Counted from the stretch's first letter, positions 7,225-14,503 are shown. The stretch is 17,403 bases of DNA from Rubrobacter sp. (GCA_016781885.1 JADDPM010000035.1:1-17403), one strand, 5' to 3'. Numbers and translations: made by a program. Notes: generated by a model not told the origin, from the letters alone.

Positions 7225-7941
7225 ATGAGCATCATGTTCGAACCCATCCACGACAACAGGGCGTTGAGCGAGAAGATCATCTCCCAGATCTCCGATGCGC
7301 TGGTCAGGGGGGAGCTAAAGCCCGGTGACCGGTTGCCACCCGAGCGGGAGCTAGCGGAGCAGTTTGGGGTGAGCCGCACCGTTATACGGGACGCGGTCAA
7401 GACGCTTGCGGGCCGCGGGATTCTGCACGTAAGGCACGGCGCGGGGATCTTTGTGGCGACTTCGGAGGAGAACATGATCGGGCGTCTGGGGGCGCTCTCA
7501 GATATCCTGCCGGTGCAAGGCACCGGCCTGCAGGACCTGTTCGAGGTCCGCAAGGTGCTCGAGGTCGAAGGCGCGGAGTGGGCCGCTCGCAGTAGGAACG
7601 CTTACCATCTGGAGCGGCTGAGAGGAATCCTGGACGATGCCTACCAGCATTCAGATGACCCGGAAGTGCTAAGCGAGAAAGACGCCCAGTTTCACGTAGC
7701 TATCGCCGAGGCTTCGCAGAACCTGGTGTTGGTGAGGGTAATGCTGACGCTCCTGGACCTCCTTGCACAGAGCCGCCGCGAGAGCCTGAGCATCCCAGGT
7801 AGGGCAAAGCTCTCGCTCAGGGATCACGAGCGGATCGTGGAGGAGATCGAGGCTCAGAAGCCCGGTAAGGCGCGTGAGGCCATGCTGAACCACCTGACCT
7901 CGGTCGAGTCCGCTATTCTTCCAGACTCCGACGAGCGGTAG
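7225..7941 (+). CDS. GntR-family regulator, FadR subfamily (wHTH + FCD domain)
   Basis: This is a 238-residue transcription regulator. The N-terminal winged helix (about residues 15-80) reads LSEKIISQI, then LKPGDRLPPERELAEQFGVS, RTVIRDAVKTLAGRGIL and HVRHGAGIFV, the FadR-type pattern. The rest is an all-helical FCD ligand domain with the expected metal or ligand residues: DAQFH, a His in RDHERI and a His in NHL. ATG 7225 is chosen because AGAGGGAG (7209-7216) lies eight bases upstream; the frame extends to TTG 7198 without a better site. It is monocistronic and convergent with the complex II operon, 26 bases apart. FadR-type proteins bind palindromes of the TGGT...ACCA kind, which matches the four repeats in the window, one of them upstream of this gene. 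A sulfolactate-like ligand is plausible but unproven. Confidence 0.9.
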   Translation: MSIMFEPIHDNRALSEKIISQISDALVRGELKPGDRLPPERELAEQFGVSRTVIRDAVKTLAGRGILHVRHGAGIFVATSEENMIGRLGALSDILPVQGTGLQDLFEVRKVLEVEGAEWAARSRNAYHLERLRGILDDAYQHSDDPEVLSEKDAQFHVAIAEASQNLVLVRVMLTLLDLLAQSRRESLSIPGRAKLSLRDHERIVEEIEAQKPGKAREAMLNHLTSVESAILPDSDER

Positions 7942-7949
7942 CCGCGTAA

Positions 7950-7967
7950 AAAGGCGAACCTTTCCTC
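7950..7967 (-). terminator. Possible short terminator between convergent genes
   Basis: AAAGG-CGAA-CCTTT (7950-7963) forms a 5-bp stem with a tetraloop in the gap between the GntR and sdhD stops. On the minus strand it reads AAAGG-TTCG-CCTTT with further Ts after it, so it would better serve the complex II operon. The stem is short and G/C-poor. Confidence 0.35.
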
Positions 7968-8381
7968 TTAGAAGATGGCTGCGACGATGACTATAAGGCC
8001 GAGCACGAAGAGGAGGGTGCTGGCCGAGACGAGCAGGCGCTGGCGACGACGGCGCTTTTCGGGGTCCGGCGTGTAGTCTTCGATGGCGATCCAGACTCCC
8101 GCGGCGCCGTGCAGCATGGCCGCTGTGAGCATCGCCCAGTCCCACAAAAGCCAGAGTGCCGAACCCCAGCGGCGGGCTATAAAGTCGGAGCCGGTCTCGG
8201 CTACGTCGGTGGTGATGTGGGTGACGGCGAAGTGGCCGAGGACCAGGACCGCCAGTATCAGCCCCGTTACCCGTACCGTGACGTAGTAGAACAGACGTCC
8301 GCCGCCTGATGGACGGACGGGCACATCGGAGCGGTCGCCCGGCCGGAACTCTCCGCCCCTGTGCCGGGTTGGCGTGCTCAC
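7968..8381 (-). CDS. sdhD: Succinate dehydrogenase/fumarate reductase membrane anchor subunit (SdhD type)
   Basis: This is a 137-residue integral membrane protein with a polar N-terminus and three hydrophobic helices (about residues 33-52, 72-100 and 112-136). The motif MLHGAAGVWIAIEDY carries the His and the terminal DY typical of the second anchor subunit of complex II, which helps bind heme b and the quinone site. It starts at a GTG overlapping the stop of the preceding subunit (GTGA), so the two anchors are coupled. It is the last gene of the long minus-strand operon. The assignment as D rather than C follows gene order and this motif. Confidence 0.85.
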   Translation of the reverse strand: MSTPTRHRGGEFRPGDRSDVPVRPSGGGRLFYYVTVRVTGLILAVLVLGHFAVTHITTDVAETGSDFIARRWGSALWLLWDWAMLTAAMLHGAAGVWIAIEDYTPDPEKRRRRQRLLVSASTLLFVLGLIVIVAAIF

Positions 8382-8881
8382 GCGAACACCGGGGCCATGA
8401 TCACCGCGCTACCGCCCAGGCCGAGCAGCACGGTAAGGACCACCGCGCCGGTGAGCAGCCCGCGCGAGGCCCTCGAGCCGAGGTCCGCGAAGTCTATCGC
8501 CAGGATCCGCAGGCCGTTAAAGGTGTGGAAGAGGATGGCAAACAGCAGTCCGCACTCGAAGATCCGCATCGAGGTCCACCCGTAGAGCACGTGTACCTCG
8601 TCGAACGCTCCTGGGGCGAAGGTGTACAGGCTTATATCTACGATGTGCAGACAAAGAAACGCGAAGACCGCGAACCCCGTGAAGCGGTGAGCGTAGAACG
8701 CCCAGCGGTTGAACTCGGCTCGCTCCTCGGGGGAGCGTTGAAGCCGACGGAGGAGCCCGGTGCTCAGGTAGGAGCCTCCGCCGCTACGGGCGGCGGCGGA
8801 GACCATGACGAAGCCGAAACCCACGACGGCGACCAGCACGCCGGCGAGGGCCACGACGAAGAGTGCCTGGGCCAGCGTCAC
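8378..8881 (-). CDS. sdhC: Succinate dehydrogenase/fumarate reductase cytochrome b subunit (SdhC type)
   Basis: This is a 167-residue membrane anchor of complex II. It has an N-terminal helix (residues 4-28), a cytoplasmic segment (LQRSPEERAEFNRWAFYAHRFTGF), then helices with candidate heme ligands in AHRFTGF, LCLHIVDI and LFHTFNGLRILAIDF. The HxxxGLR stretch is the usual SdhC signature, without its second His. It begins at a GTG overlapping the flavoprotein stop (GTGA) and overlaps sdhD in the same way, so the A-C-D genes are tightly coupled. With SdhD it would pass electrons between SdhB and the quinone pool. Confidence 0.87.
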   Translation of the reverse strand: MTLAQALFVVALAGVLVAVVGFGFVMVSAAARSGGGSYLSTGLLRRLQRSPEERAEFNRWAFYAHRFTGFAVFAFLCLHIVDISLYTFAPGAFDEVHVLYGWTSMRIFECGLLFAILFHTFNGLRILAIDFADLGSRASRGLLTGAVVLTVLLGLGGSAVIMAPVFA

Positions 8882-10656
8882 CGCTTCACATCCTCTCTCC
8901 CCTCCTCCAGGTCCTCCCTCTCCAGCTCTTCCGCCGGTGGCCCGTCTGGCTCGGGACGCTTCCGGGTGAGCTCTACGGGGTGAAGGGAGATCTCCGTCTC
9001 TCCGCCCTCTCCTCTACGGGCGACGATATAGCGCAGCCAGTGGGCGTTGTCCTGCTCCGAATAGTCAGAGCGGAAGTGCGCCCCGCGAGACTCCTCGCGG
9101 ACCAGCGCGGAATCGATCATGGCGCGGGCGACGGTTAGCTGGTTGGCGAGGTCGAGTGTCTCCTGCCAGGCGTTGTTTACCTGGGGCGTCTCCGGAACGG
9201 CTATCTGAGCGGCCTGCTCGGTCAGTTCTTCGATCCTCTCGCGGGCGCGTACCAGGCCCTCGCGGTCGCGCACCACGCCGCAGCCCTCCCACATAGCCTC
9301 CTTCAGGTCCCGCGTTACCTGGAAGGGGCTCGGCCCCTTCTCCCGCTGCAGAGGCGCGAGGGCACGGTCGACCGAAGCAGCCACTTGGGCGGGGTCGGGA
9401 TCTCGGAGGTCCCGCTCCGGGGCCACTATTGCCGCCCGGTCGCCAGCACGGGCGCCGAAGACCGTCGATTCGGCGACGCCGTTGCCGCCCAGGCGATTCG
9501 CCCCGTGAACGCCGCCGGCGTCCTCGCCTGCGACCAGCAAGCCGGGAACGGAAGTCTGGCAGTATTCGTCGATTACCACGCCGCCCATGGCAAAGTGAGA
9601 GGTAGGGGAGATCTCTACCGGCTCGCGCGCGAGGTCCTGCCCGATCTGACGGCAACGGGCGACCATGCCGGCGAAGCGGCGCTCGACCTCCTCCGCGCCC
9701 AGGTGCGAGATGTCTATCATCACCCCGCCCGCTGGCGTCCCGCGGCCGGACATTATCTCCTGGTAGCTCGCGCGCGAGACTATGTCCCTGGTCGCCCGTT
9801 CCATGCGCTCGGGGTCGTACCGCTCCATGTAGCGCTCCCCATGCGCGTTGTAGAGATAGGCGCCCGCGCCGCGCAGCCCTTCCTCTAGCACTGCCCCCGT
9901 GAGCCTCGACTCACCGGCCAGAAGCCCGGTCGGGTGAAACTGCATCATCTCCATGTCCCGCAACTCGAGACCGGCCCGGTAGCACATCGCAACACCGTCG
10001 CCAGTCTTCTCGCGGGCGGGCGCCGCGATCCTGTACATCGTCGCCGCCCCTCCTGTCGCCACTACAACGACCCGTGCCCGGAGGACGGCTACGGCCCCGG
10101 TCCTCACGTCCAGCATCGTCAGGCCCGCAACCTCTCCGGCTTCGTCCAGGAGCAGGTCCAGCGCCCGCACGTCCCCGAGCTCCCTGGGCTTGATGCGGAA
10201 CGTCTGGTCCAGCAGACGGGACATAATCTCAATGCCAGTCAAGTCTCCCCGGTGAACCGTCCGGTCGAAGGCCTGCCCGGCGAACGCTTTCTGGCGTATT
10301 TTACCGTCCTCCCCACGGTCGAAGAAGCAGCCCACGCGCGTCTCGAGCTCGTGGATCACCTTCGGAGCGTCATTAATGAGCGTCCACGCGAGCTCCTGGT
10401 CGTTGAGGTATTTACCGCCTTCCAGGGTGTCCCTGAAGTGCAGTTCGAAGGAGTCGTCCGGGCTCAGGACAGCATTGAACCCGCCCTGCACCATACGGGT
10501 ACAGCCGGACCTCCCCACCGCACCCTTGCTGACAATGGTTATGTCGAGTTCGGGTGCCGCCTGGGCCGCGTGCAGTACGCACATCAACCCGGCGCCACCA
10601 CTGCCAACGACCGCAACGTCCGTGTCTATAACCGGTATGGCGTCCAGGTCTATCGT
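8878..10656 (-). CDS. sdhA: Succinate dehydrogenase/fumarate reductase flavoprotein subunit, non-covalent-FAD type, start codon uncertain
   Basis: This is the flavoprotein of complex II (about 592 residues). Visible features are the FAD motif VVGSGGAGLMC, MEMMQFHPTG, catalytic Arg in EGLRGAG, His in PTSHFAMGG, and HGANRLGGNG. Where classical SdhA has RSHT, with the His that links FAD covalently, this one has RSGCT. The His of the classical DRTGH region is also replaced (GDLTGIE), as in aspartate-oxidase-like relatives. FAD is probably non-covalent. The start is unclear. A strong GGAGGGGA (10661-10668) is followed at the right distance only by ACG (10656) or ATA (10653, overlapping the sdhB stop). 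The nearest ordinary starts are GTG 10725 and TTG 10755, inside sdhB and without ribosome sites. Family homology begins right after 10656, so I place the start there; an ATG-to-ACG change would explain it. Confidence 0.87.
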   Translation of the reverse strand, partial: TIDLDAIPVIDTDVAVVGSGGAGLMCVLHAAQAAPELDITIVSKGAVGRSGCTRMVQGGFNAVLSPDDSFELHFRDTLEGGKYLNDQELAWTLINDAPKVIHELETRVGCFFDRGEDGKIRQKAFAGQAFDRTVHRGDLTGIEIMSRLLDQTFRIKPRELGDVRALDLLLDEAGEVAGLTMLDVRTGAVAVLRARVVVVATGGAATMYRIAAPAREKTGDGVAMCYRAGLELRDMEMMQFHPTGLLAGESRLTGAVLEEGLRGAGAYLYNAHGERYMERYDPERMERATRDIVSRASYQEIMSGRGTPAGGVMIDISHLGAEEVERRFAGMVARCRQIGQDLAREPVEISPTSHFAMGGVVIDEYCQTSVPGLLVAGEDAGGVHGANRLGGNGVAESTVFGARAGDRAAIVAPERDLRDPDPAQVAASVDRALAPLQREKGPSPFQVTRDLKEAMWEGCGVVRDREGLVRARERIEELTEQAAQIAVPETPQVNNAWQETLDLANQLTVARAMIDSALVREESRGAHFRSDYSEQDNAHWLRYIVARRGEGGETEISLHPVELTRKRPEPDGPPAEELEREDLEEGREDVKR

Positions 10657-11357
10657 GGTCTCCCCTCCAGCCGCCAGCGGCGCAGACGGCGGATCGCCGC
10701 GGCCGGGTCCAGGCCCTTCGGGCACACGGCGGAGCAGCCGTAGATGTAGTGGCAACGGTCTACCCCGTCGCTGGCGGTCACCGCGTCGAGGCGTTCGGCG
10801 CCTGCCGCGTCACGGCTGTCGGCGATCAACAGCATCGCCCGGTTCAGGGCCGCGGGGCCGAGGAAGTCTCGCTTGTGGTCGGCGATACCACAGCTCGAGT
10901 AGCAGGCGCCACACGTTATGCAGTCGAGCGAGGGGTCTATGATCTGCCGTTCGGGGGAGTCGGGCCTGATGCGCGCCGGCTCGTCAAGCCCTTCTACCGG
11001 CTCCAGGTAGGGCTTTACGCGGGCCCATTCCTCGAAGAACGGCTTCATATCAACTACGAGGTCGCGGACCACCGGTAGGCCCGCCAGAGGATCCAGCCGC
11101 ACCTTGTCACGGTCGGGCTCTAGCGGCGTCTGGCATGCGAGGATGGCGCGCCCGTCCATACGCAGCGTGCAGGTGCCACACATCGCAACCCGACACGAGT
11201 AACGAAAACCGATCGATGGATCGTGCTCACGCTGGATGGCGATGAGGAGGTCCAGGACCATCATCGGCTCGATCCTCTCGACCAGGAAAGTCCTCTCGGT
11301 CCCCGGATCGCTTCGAGAGACCGTCACCCGTATCTTCTTCGATGAGGGTTCGGTCAA
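10650..11357 (-). CDS. sdhB: Succinate dehydrogenase/fumarate reductase iron-sulfur subunit
   Basis: This is a 235-residue electron-transfer subunit of complex II. The N-terminal ferredoxin domain carries the [2Fe-2S] ligands in SCRVAMCGTC and the following ACQT. The C-terminal domain carries CITCGACYSSC for the [4Fe-4S] cluster, with further ligands in CHYIYGCSAVCPKG for the 3Fe-4S and 4Fe-4S clusters. It starts at TTG 11357 with AAGAAGG seven bases upstream, 37 bases after the stop of the ABC lipoprotein gene. No hairpin lies in that gap, so it is probably cotranscribed with the transporter. Gene order is B-A-C-D. All expected cysteines are present. Confidence 0.93.
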   Translation of the reverse strand: MTEPSSKKIRVTVSRSDPGTERTFLVERIEPMMVLDLLIAIQREHDPSIGFRYSCRVAMCGTCTLRMDGRAILACQTPLEPDRDKVRLDPLAGLPVVRDLVVDMKPFFEEWARVKPYLEPVEGLDEPARIRPDSPERQIIDPSLDCITCGACYSSCGIADHKRDFLGPAALNRAMLLIADSRDAAGAERLDAVTASDGVDRCHYIYGCSAVCPKGLDPAAAIRRLRRWRLEGRPR

Positions 11358-11394
11358 GATCTGACCTTCTTCCGTGCCGGGATCAAGAACATTA

Positions 11395-12378
11395 CTACTT
11401 TAAGTTGTCGTAGACGAGGTCTTCCTGGGAGCCGGGGACCTCGTCTATAAGGCCGGTCTGCTGCATGAACTCGGCGAACTCGATGAACCCATTCGGCTGG
11501 GTGGTGTAGGCGACGCCCTCCTCGGTTATGAACCTCCTGAACTCCTCCGCCGACGTCTCGCCTCCGGATTCTTCGGAGAGGATCTCGGCCGCCCTGTCTG
11601 GATCGCTCTCGATAAGCTCGGTGGCCTCCTGGATATTGCTATAAAGCGCCTCCATTGCCTCCGGGTTGTCGTCGTGATAGCCCTGGCGCACGAACACGCT
11701 GTTGAACGTGTGCGGCCCGAACAGGTCGAAGCTCTTGAGGATAGGACGTGCGCCCTCGTCTTGCTCCTGGAACTGAAACGGGGGAGAGGTCAGGTGACCG
11801 GCGATCTGGCCGCTTAAGAGTGCTTGCAGGCCGTCGGGGTGCGCAAGCGAGACTATGTTGTTATCGAGCGCCGCGGCGTCTCCAAGCTGTTCTTGAGCCC
11901 CCCTGCGCAGAACGACGGACTGGATGGAGTCGGGCGCGGGCATGGCGATGCTACCGTCTTCGAAGTCCTCCAGGCTCTGGTACCTCTCGTCCGTTACCAT
12001 CAGCCAGAGGTCCATCTCTTCGAGGGCGCTCAGCAGCTTCCAGTCCACTCCAGCGGAGTAGCCCACAAGGAACGGCCCTACCCCGCCGGAGCCAACCTGT
12101 ATATCCCCCGCGAGCATGCCGTCCCTTATCGCCGACCCCGAGCTGAGTTGCTCCCAGCTGATCTCTGTCTCCGGGAGGTCCTCCTCTAGCCAGCCCTCCT
12201 GCTTCATGATGAGCAACTGGGCGTAGCCGATACCCGGCTGGTAGGCGATAGCCATGCTATTTCCGCCTCCACCGCCCGCACCTCCGCCGCACCCGCTTAT
12301 CAGTAACGCAAGGAAAAAGACGACCATGCCCGCACTTCCTACTCGCGAGCTCCTGCTCGATGCTAGTACCCTAATCAT
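11395..12378 (-). CDS. ABC transporter substrate-binding lipoprotein, nitrate/sulfonate/taurine (NMT1/SsuA-like) family
   Basis: This is a 327-residue secreted lipoprotein that would capture a small anion for the ABC importer. The N-terminus has basic residues, a hydrophobic stretch (MVVFFLALLIS) and the lipobox LISGC, followed by a Gly-rich linker. The mature part shows the NMT1/SsuA-like layout: YQPGIGYAQLLIMKQEGW, then GVGPFLVGYSAGVDWKLL, MPAPDSIQS and GQIAGHLTSPPF. ATG 12378 is chosen over GTG 12417 because GGGGAG lies seven bases before it and it gives a normal signal peptide. It is the third gene of the operon, after the ATPase and permease. The ligand cannot be read, but the family and the shared operator favour an organosulfonate or a related carboxylate. 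Confidence 0.9.
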   Translation of the reverse strand: MIRVLASSRSSRVGSAGMVVFFLALLISGCGGGAGGGGGNSMAIAYQPGIGYAQLLIMKQEGWLEEDLPETEISWEQLSSGSAIRDGMLAGDIQVGSGGVGPFLVGYSAGVDWKLLSALEEMDLWLMVTDERYQSLEDFEDGSIAMPAPDSIQSVVLRRGAQEQLGDAAALDNNIVSLAHPDGLQALLSGQIAGHLTSPPFQFQEQDEGARPILKSFDLFGPHTFNSVFVRQGYHDDNPEAMEALYSNIQEATELIESDPDRAAEILSEESGGETSAEEFRRFITEEGVAYTTQPNGFIEFAEFMQQTGLIDEVPGSQEDLVYDNLK

Positions 12379-12435
12379 AAACAAACTCCCCTGATGCCTG
12401 CCCTGCTCAATCCCCACAAGGTGTACCTTATCTTT

Positions 12436-13305
12436 TTACGTCCCGGACTTCATGCCCCACTTGATGACGGTCCTCCGCTCGATCCAGGTGAACACTGCGT
12501 CCAGCGCGATCCCGATGAGCGCTATGGTCACCAAACCAGCGAACACCTCCGGTATACGCAAGAAGTAGCGAGCGTCATTTATGAAGAAGCCCAGACCTCC
12601 ACCTCCCCCGGCAACGCCAAAGACCAGTTCGGCCGCGATTATGGTGCGCCATCCAAAGGCCCAGCCGGTTTTAAGCCCGGATATCGTGTGGGGCAATGCG
12701 GCCGGCATCAGCACGTCCTTGACCAACTTGAAGCCTCTGAGGCCCAGGTTGCGCCCCACCATGAGGATGGTCGGGTTGACCGTGCGAAACCCCGTGCTCA
12801 CGTTTATTGCTATGGGCCACGTGACAGCGTTGGCGATGACGAAGACGAGTGCCGAGGGACTCAGCCCGAACCAGAGGATGGCGAGCGGCAGGATGGCTAT
12901 GGCCGGCAGTGGGTTGAGCATCGAGGTGAGCAGCACGAGCACGTCCTCACCGATGCGGGTCCACGTCGCGAGCGTCGTGAGCACGGCCGCAACGAGCATC
13001 CCGATCAGCATCCCCAGGCCCAGTATCCGCAGAGTCACCAACGTAGCACCTACCAGATCGCCGCTCGTCCAGCCCTCCCAGAACGCCTCGGCTATATCTA
13101 AGGGACTCGAAAACAGAAGCGGGCTCACGCCCGAGAGCGTTACGTACAGCTGCCAGAGCAAGACGATCGCCACGAGCAATATAGAGCGCCGGACGACCGT
13201 CGGAAGCGAAGACCAACGCGATCCCGAGGCGGCTTTGCGCGCCCCGGATGTCTCCGGAGCGGCGGAGGAGGTGTCTACCTCACTCGAAGATTGCATGGTC
13301 CACAT
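12436..13305 (-). CDS. ABC transporter permease, SsuC/TauC type
   Basis: This is a 289-residue inner-membrane permease of the binding-protein-dependent family, with a polar N-terminus of about 40 residues, then around six hydrophobic helices. The cytoplasmic coupling loop reads GRNLGLRGFKLVKDVLMPAALPHTISGLK, in the place of the EAA motif. This is typical of nitrate/sulfonate/taurine permeases. The gene overlaps the 3' end of the ATPase gene by 26 bases. Either ATG 13305 (AAGGAG three bases upstream) or ATG 13296 (GGAGAGG nine bases upstream) could be the start. It would form a homodimer with two copies of the upstream ATPase. Confidence 0.92.
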   Translation of the reverse strand: MWTMQSSSEVDTSSAAPETSGARKAASGSRWSSLPTVVRRSILLVAIVLLWQLYVTLSGVSPLLFSSPLDIAEAFWEGWTSGDLVGATLVTLRILGLGMLIGMLVAAVLTTLATWTRIGEDVLVLLTSMLNPLPAIAILPLAILWFGLSPSALVFVIANAVTWPIAINVSTGFRTVNPTILMVGRNLGLRGFKLVKDVLMPAALPHTISGLKTGWAFGWRTIIAAELVFGVAGGGGGLGFFINDARYFLRIPEVFAGLVTIALIGIALDAVFTWIERRTVIKWGMKSGT

Positions 13306-14170
13306 CCTCTCCTTCGCCGGCCAGAAGCTCGCGCAAACGACGCCGCACCTCGATGAACTCCTCGGTGTCCGGATCTTTTACGTTCCTTACGTCCACGATC
13401 TCCTCCACTTCGGAGGGAGGCTGGCCGAGCACCACCACGCGGTGGCCGAGCAGGAGCGCCTCCTGGATGCTGTGGGTAACGAACAGGATGGTTACGGAGG
13501 TCCGATCCGCGATGTCGTTCAATTCTTTTTGGAGGCGGGTCCTGGTCTGCGCGTCGAGACTGCCGAACGGCTCGTCCATCAGCAGCATCAGCGGCTCGAG
13601 GGCGAGCGCCCGCGCTATCGCTACCCGCTGCTTCATACCCCCGGAGAGCTGGTGCGGATAGCGCTCCGCCGCGTGCGAGAGCCCCATCATCTCGATGAAC
13701 CGCCTGGCGGTGGCCTCCGCCTCGTTCTTCTCCTTGCCCGTTACCCTCAACGGGTAGGCAACGTTGTCGGCCACCGTCCGCCAGGGAAAGAGCTGGTCGA
13801 ACTCCTGAAAGACGACCGCCCGGTCGGGGCCCGGTTGGATCAGGTCGTGCCCCTCAATAGAGATGTGACCGCCAACCGGCTCGATAAAACCGGCTACTGC
13901 CTTGAGCAGCGTTGATTTGCCGCACCCGGATGGTCCGAGGAGCATAATCTTCTCCCCCGGCCAGATCTCGAAGCTGACGTCCCCCACGGCAACGTTCAAC
14001 CGGCCATCGACCACGTACCCGATTCGCACGTGATCCACCGTGAGCAACGGCCGCCCAGAGGCTCTCGTCTCTGTAGAACCGGTACTCACAGCGTCGCCGT
14101 GCTCTCCGCCAAAATCCCGATTCGTTCCCTCGGAAAGTCGAGGCGTGTGCCTCTCTCCCTGCTCCCTCAT
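13280..14170 (-). CDS. ABC transporter ATPase, SsuB/TauB type
   Basis: This is a 296-residue ATP-hydrolysing subunit with every canonical motif: Walker A GPSGCGKST, Q-loop VVFQEFDQLFPW, signature LSGGMKQRVAIARAL, Walker B LMLLMDEPFGSLD and H-loop FVTHSIQEAL. FPWRTVADNV is typical of the nitrate/sulfonate/taurine branch. About 40 N-terminal residues precede the domain (RPLLTVDHVRIGY), slightly longer than usual. ATG 14170 follows GGTGGGG closely, so I keep it. It is the first gene of the operon. Its promoter and operator D lie 32-67 bases upstream, and it is divergent from the lyase gene at 14504. Confidence 0.94.
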   Translation of the reverse strand: MREQGERHTPRLSEGTNRDFGGEHGDAVSTGSTETRASGRPLLTVDHVRIGYVVDGRLNVAVGDVSFEIWPGEKIMLLGPSGCGKSTLLKAVAGFIEPVGGHISIEGHDLIQPGPDRAVVFQEFDQLFPWRTVADNVAYPLRVTGKEKNEAEATARRFIEMMGLSHAAERYPHQLSGGMKQRVAIARALALEPLMLLMDEPFGSLDAQTRTRLQKELNDIADRTSVTILFVTHSIQEALLLGHRVVVLGQPPSEVEEIVDVRNVKDPDTEEFIEVRRRLRELLAGEGEDVDHAIFE

Positions 14171-14201
14171 TCCCCACCACCTTGCAATCGACCTGGTAGT
14201 T

Positions 14202-14219
14202 TGGTAATAGGTTATACCA
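14202..14219 (-). promoter_or_regulatory. GntR (FadR-type) operator D, ABC-complex II operon
   Basis: The sequence TGGTAATA-GGTT-ATACCA is the most symmetric of the four sites; outside it, TT precedes and AA follows, extending the dyad. It lies 32 bases upstream of the ATPase start and overlaps the predicted -10. It is also the only operator-like site near the divergent lyase gene. Confidence 0.77.
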
Positions 14220-14237
14220 AACTGGGATATGCGTCAA
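14211..14237 (-). promoter_or_regulatory. Putative promoter of the ABC-complex II operon
   Basis: On the minus strand TTGACG (14232-14237), a 15-base spacer and TATAAC (14211-14216) form a good match with slightly short spacing. The -10 lies inside operator D, the same geometry as at the ALDH promoter. Confidence 0.5.
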
Positions 14238-14345
14238 GCATACGCGCCGAGCGAAAGCTTCGTAGGTGGGAGGAGGAGAATCTGCTTCGGTTCATGATGG
14301 TTGGTGAGGGACCTGGGGAGGGTCAGTAAAGTAGCCCCGGCGAAG

Positions 14346-14462
14346 GGTACTGCGGGCCTTGCACATAAATTACAAGCGACCACAAGAGGTGGCAGTTTGT
14401 TCAGAATCGAACTACCATCTCTAGCGTAAGACCCCGACTTTTGGTGCAAGGCCGGTACTGCG
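14346..14462. mobile_element. 99-bp MITE-like insertion (14355-14453) with 9-bp target duplication
   Basis: The block 14355-14453 begins with GGCCTTGCAC and ends with GTGCAAGGCC, perfect 10-bp terminal inverted repeats. Both ends are flanked directly by GGTACTGCG (14346-14354 and 14454-14462), a perfect 9-bp target-site duplication. The inside holds no gene, only small hairpins (CCAC/GTGG and GTTC/GAAC). This is the structure of a non-autonomous transposon moved by a transposase that makes 9-bp duplications. It lies between operator D and the lyase gene, in the likely promoter or leader region of the lyase. Confidence 0.85.
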
Positions 14463-14503
14463 TAGGAGCGACACGTGATGGCTGCGACGAGGGAAGGTGA
14501 GAT

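Noticed and set aside
9934..10743. Plus-strand frame opposite sdhA
   Set aside because: Antisense to the flavoprotein, which has all its FAD and active-site landmarks.
12581..13915. Plus-strand frame of 444 codons opposite the ABC permease and ATPase
   Set aside because: It crosses two genes with full motif sets on the minus strand, and its own translation is low-complexity and matches no family.
14394..14416. tRNA T-arm-like GTTC/GAAC hairpin inside the MITE
   Set aside because: No acceptor, D or anticodon arms can be placed around it, and stem and loop sizes do not fit a tRNA.
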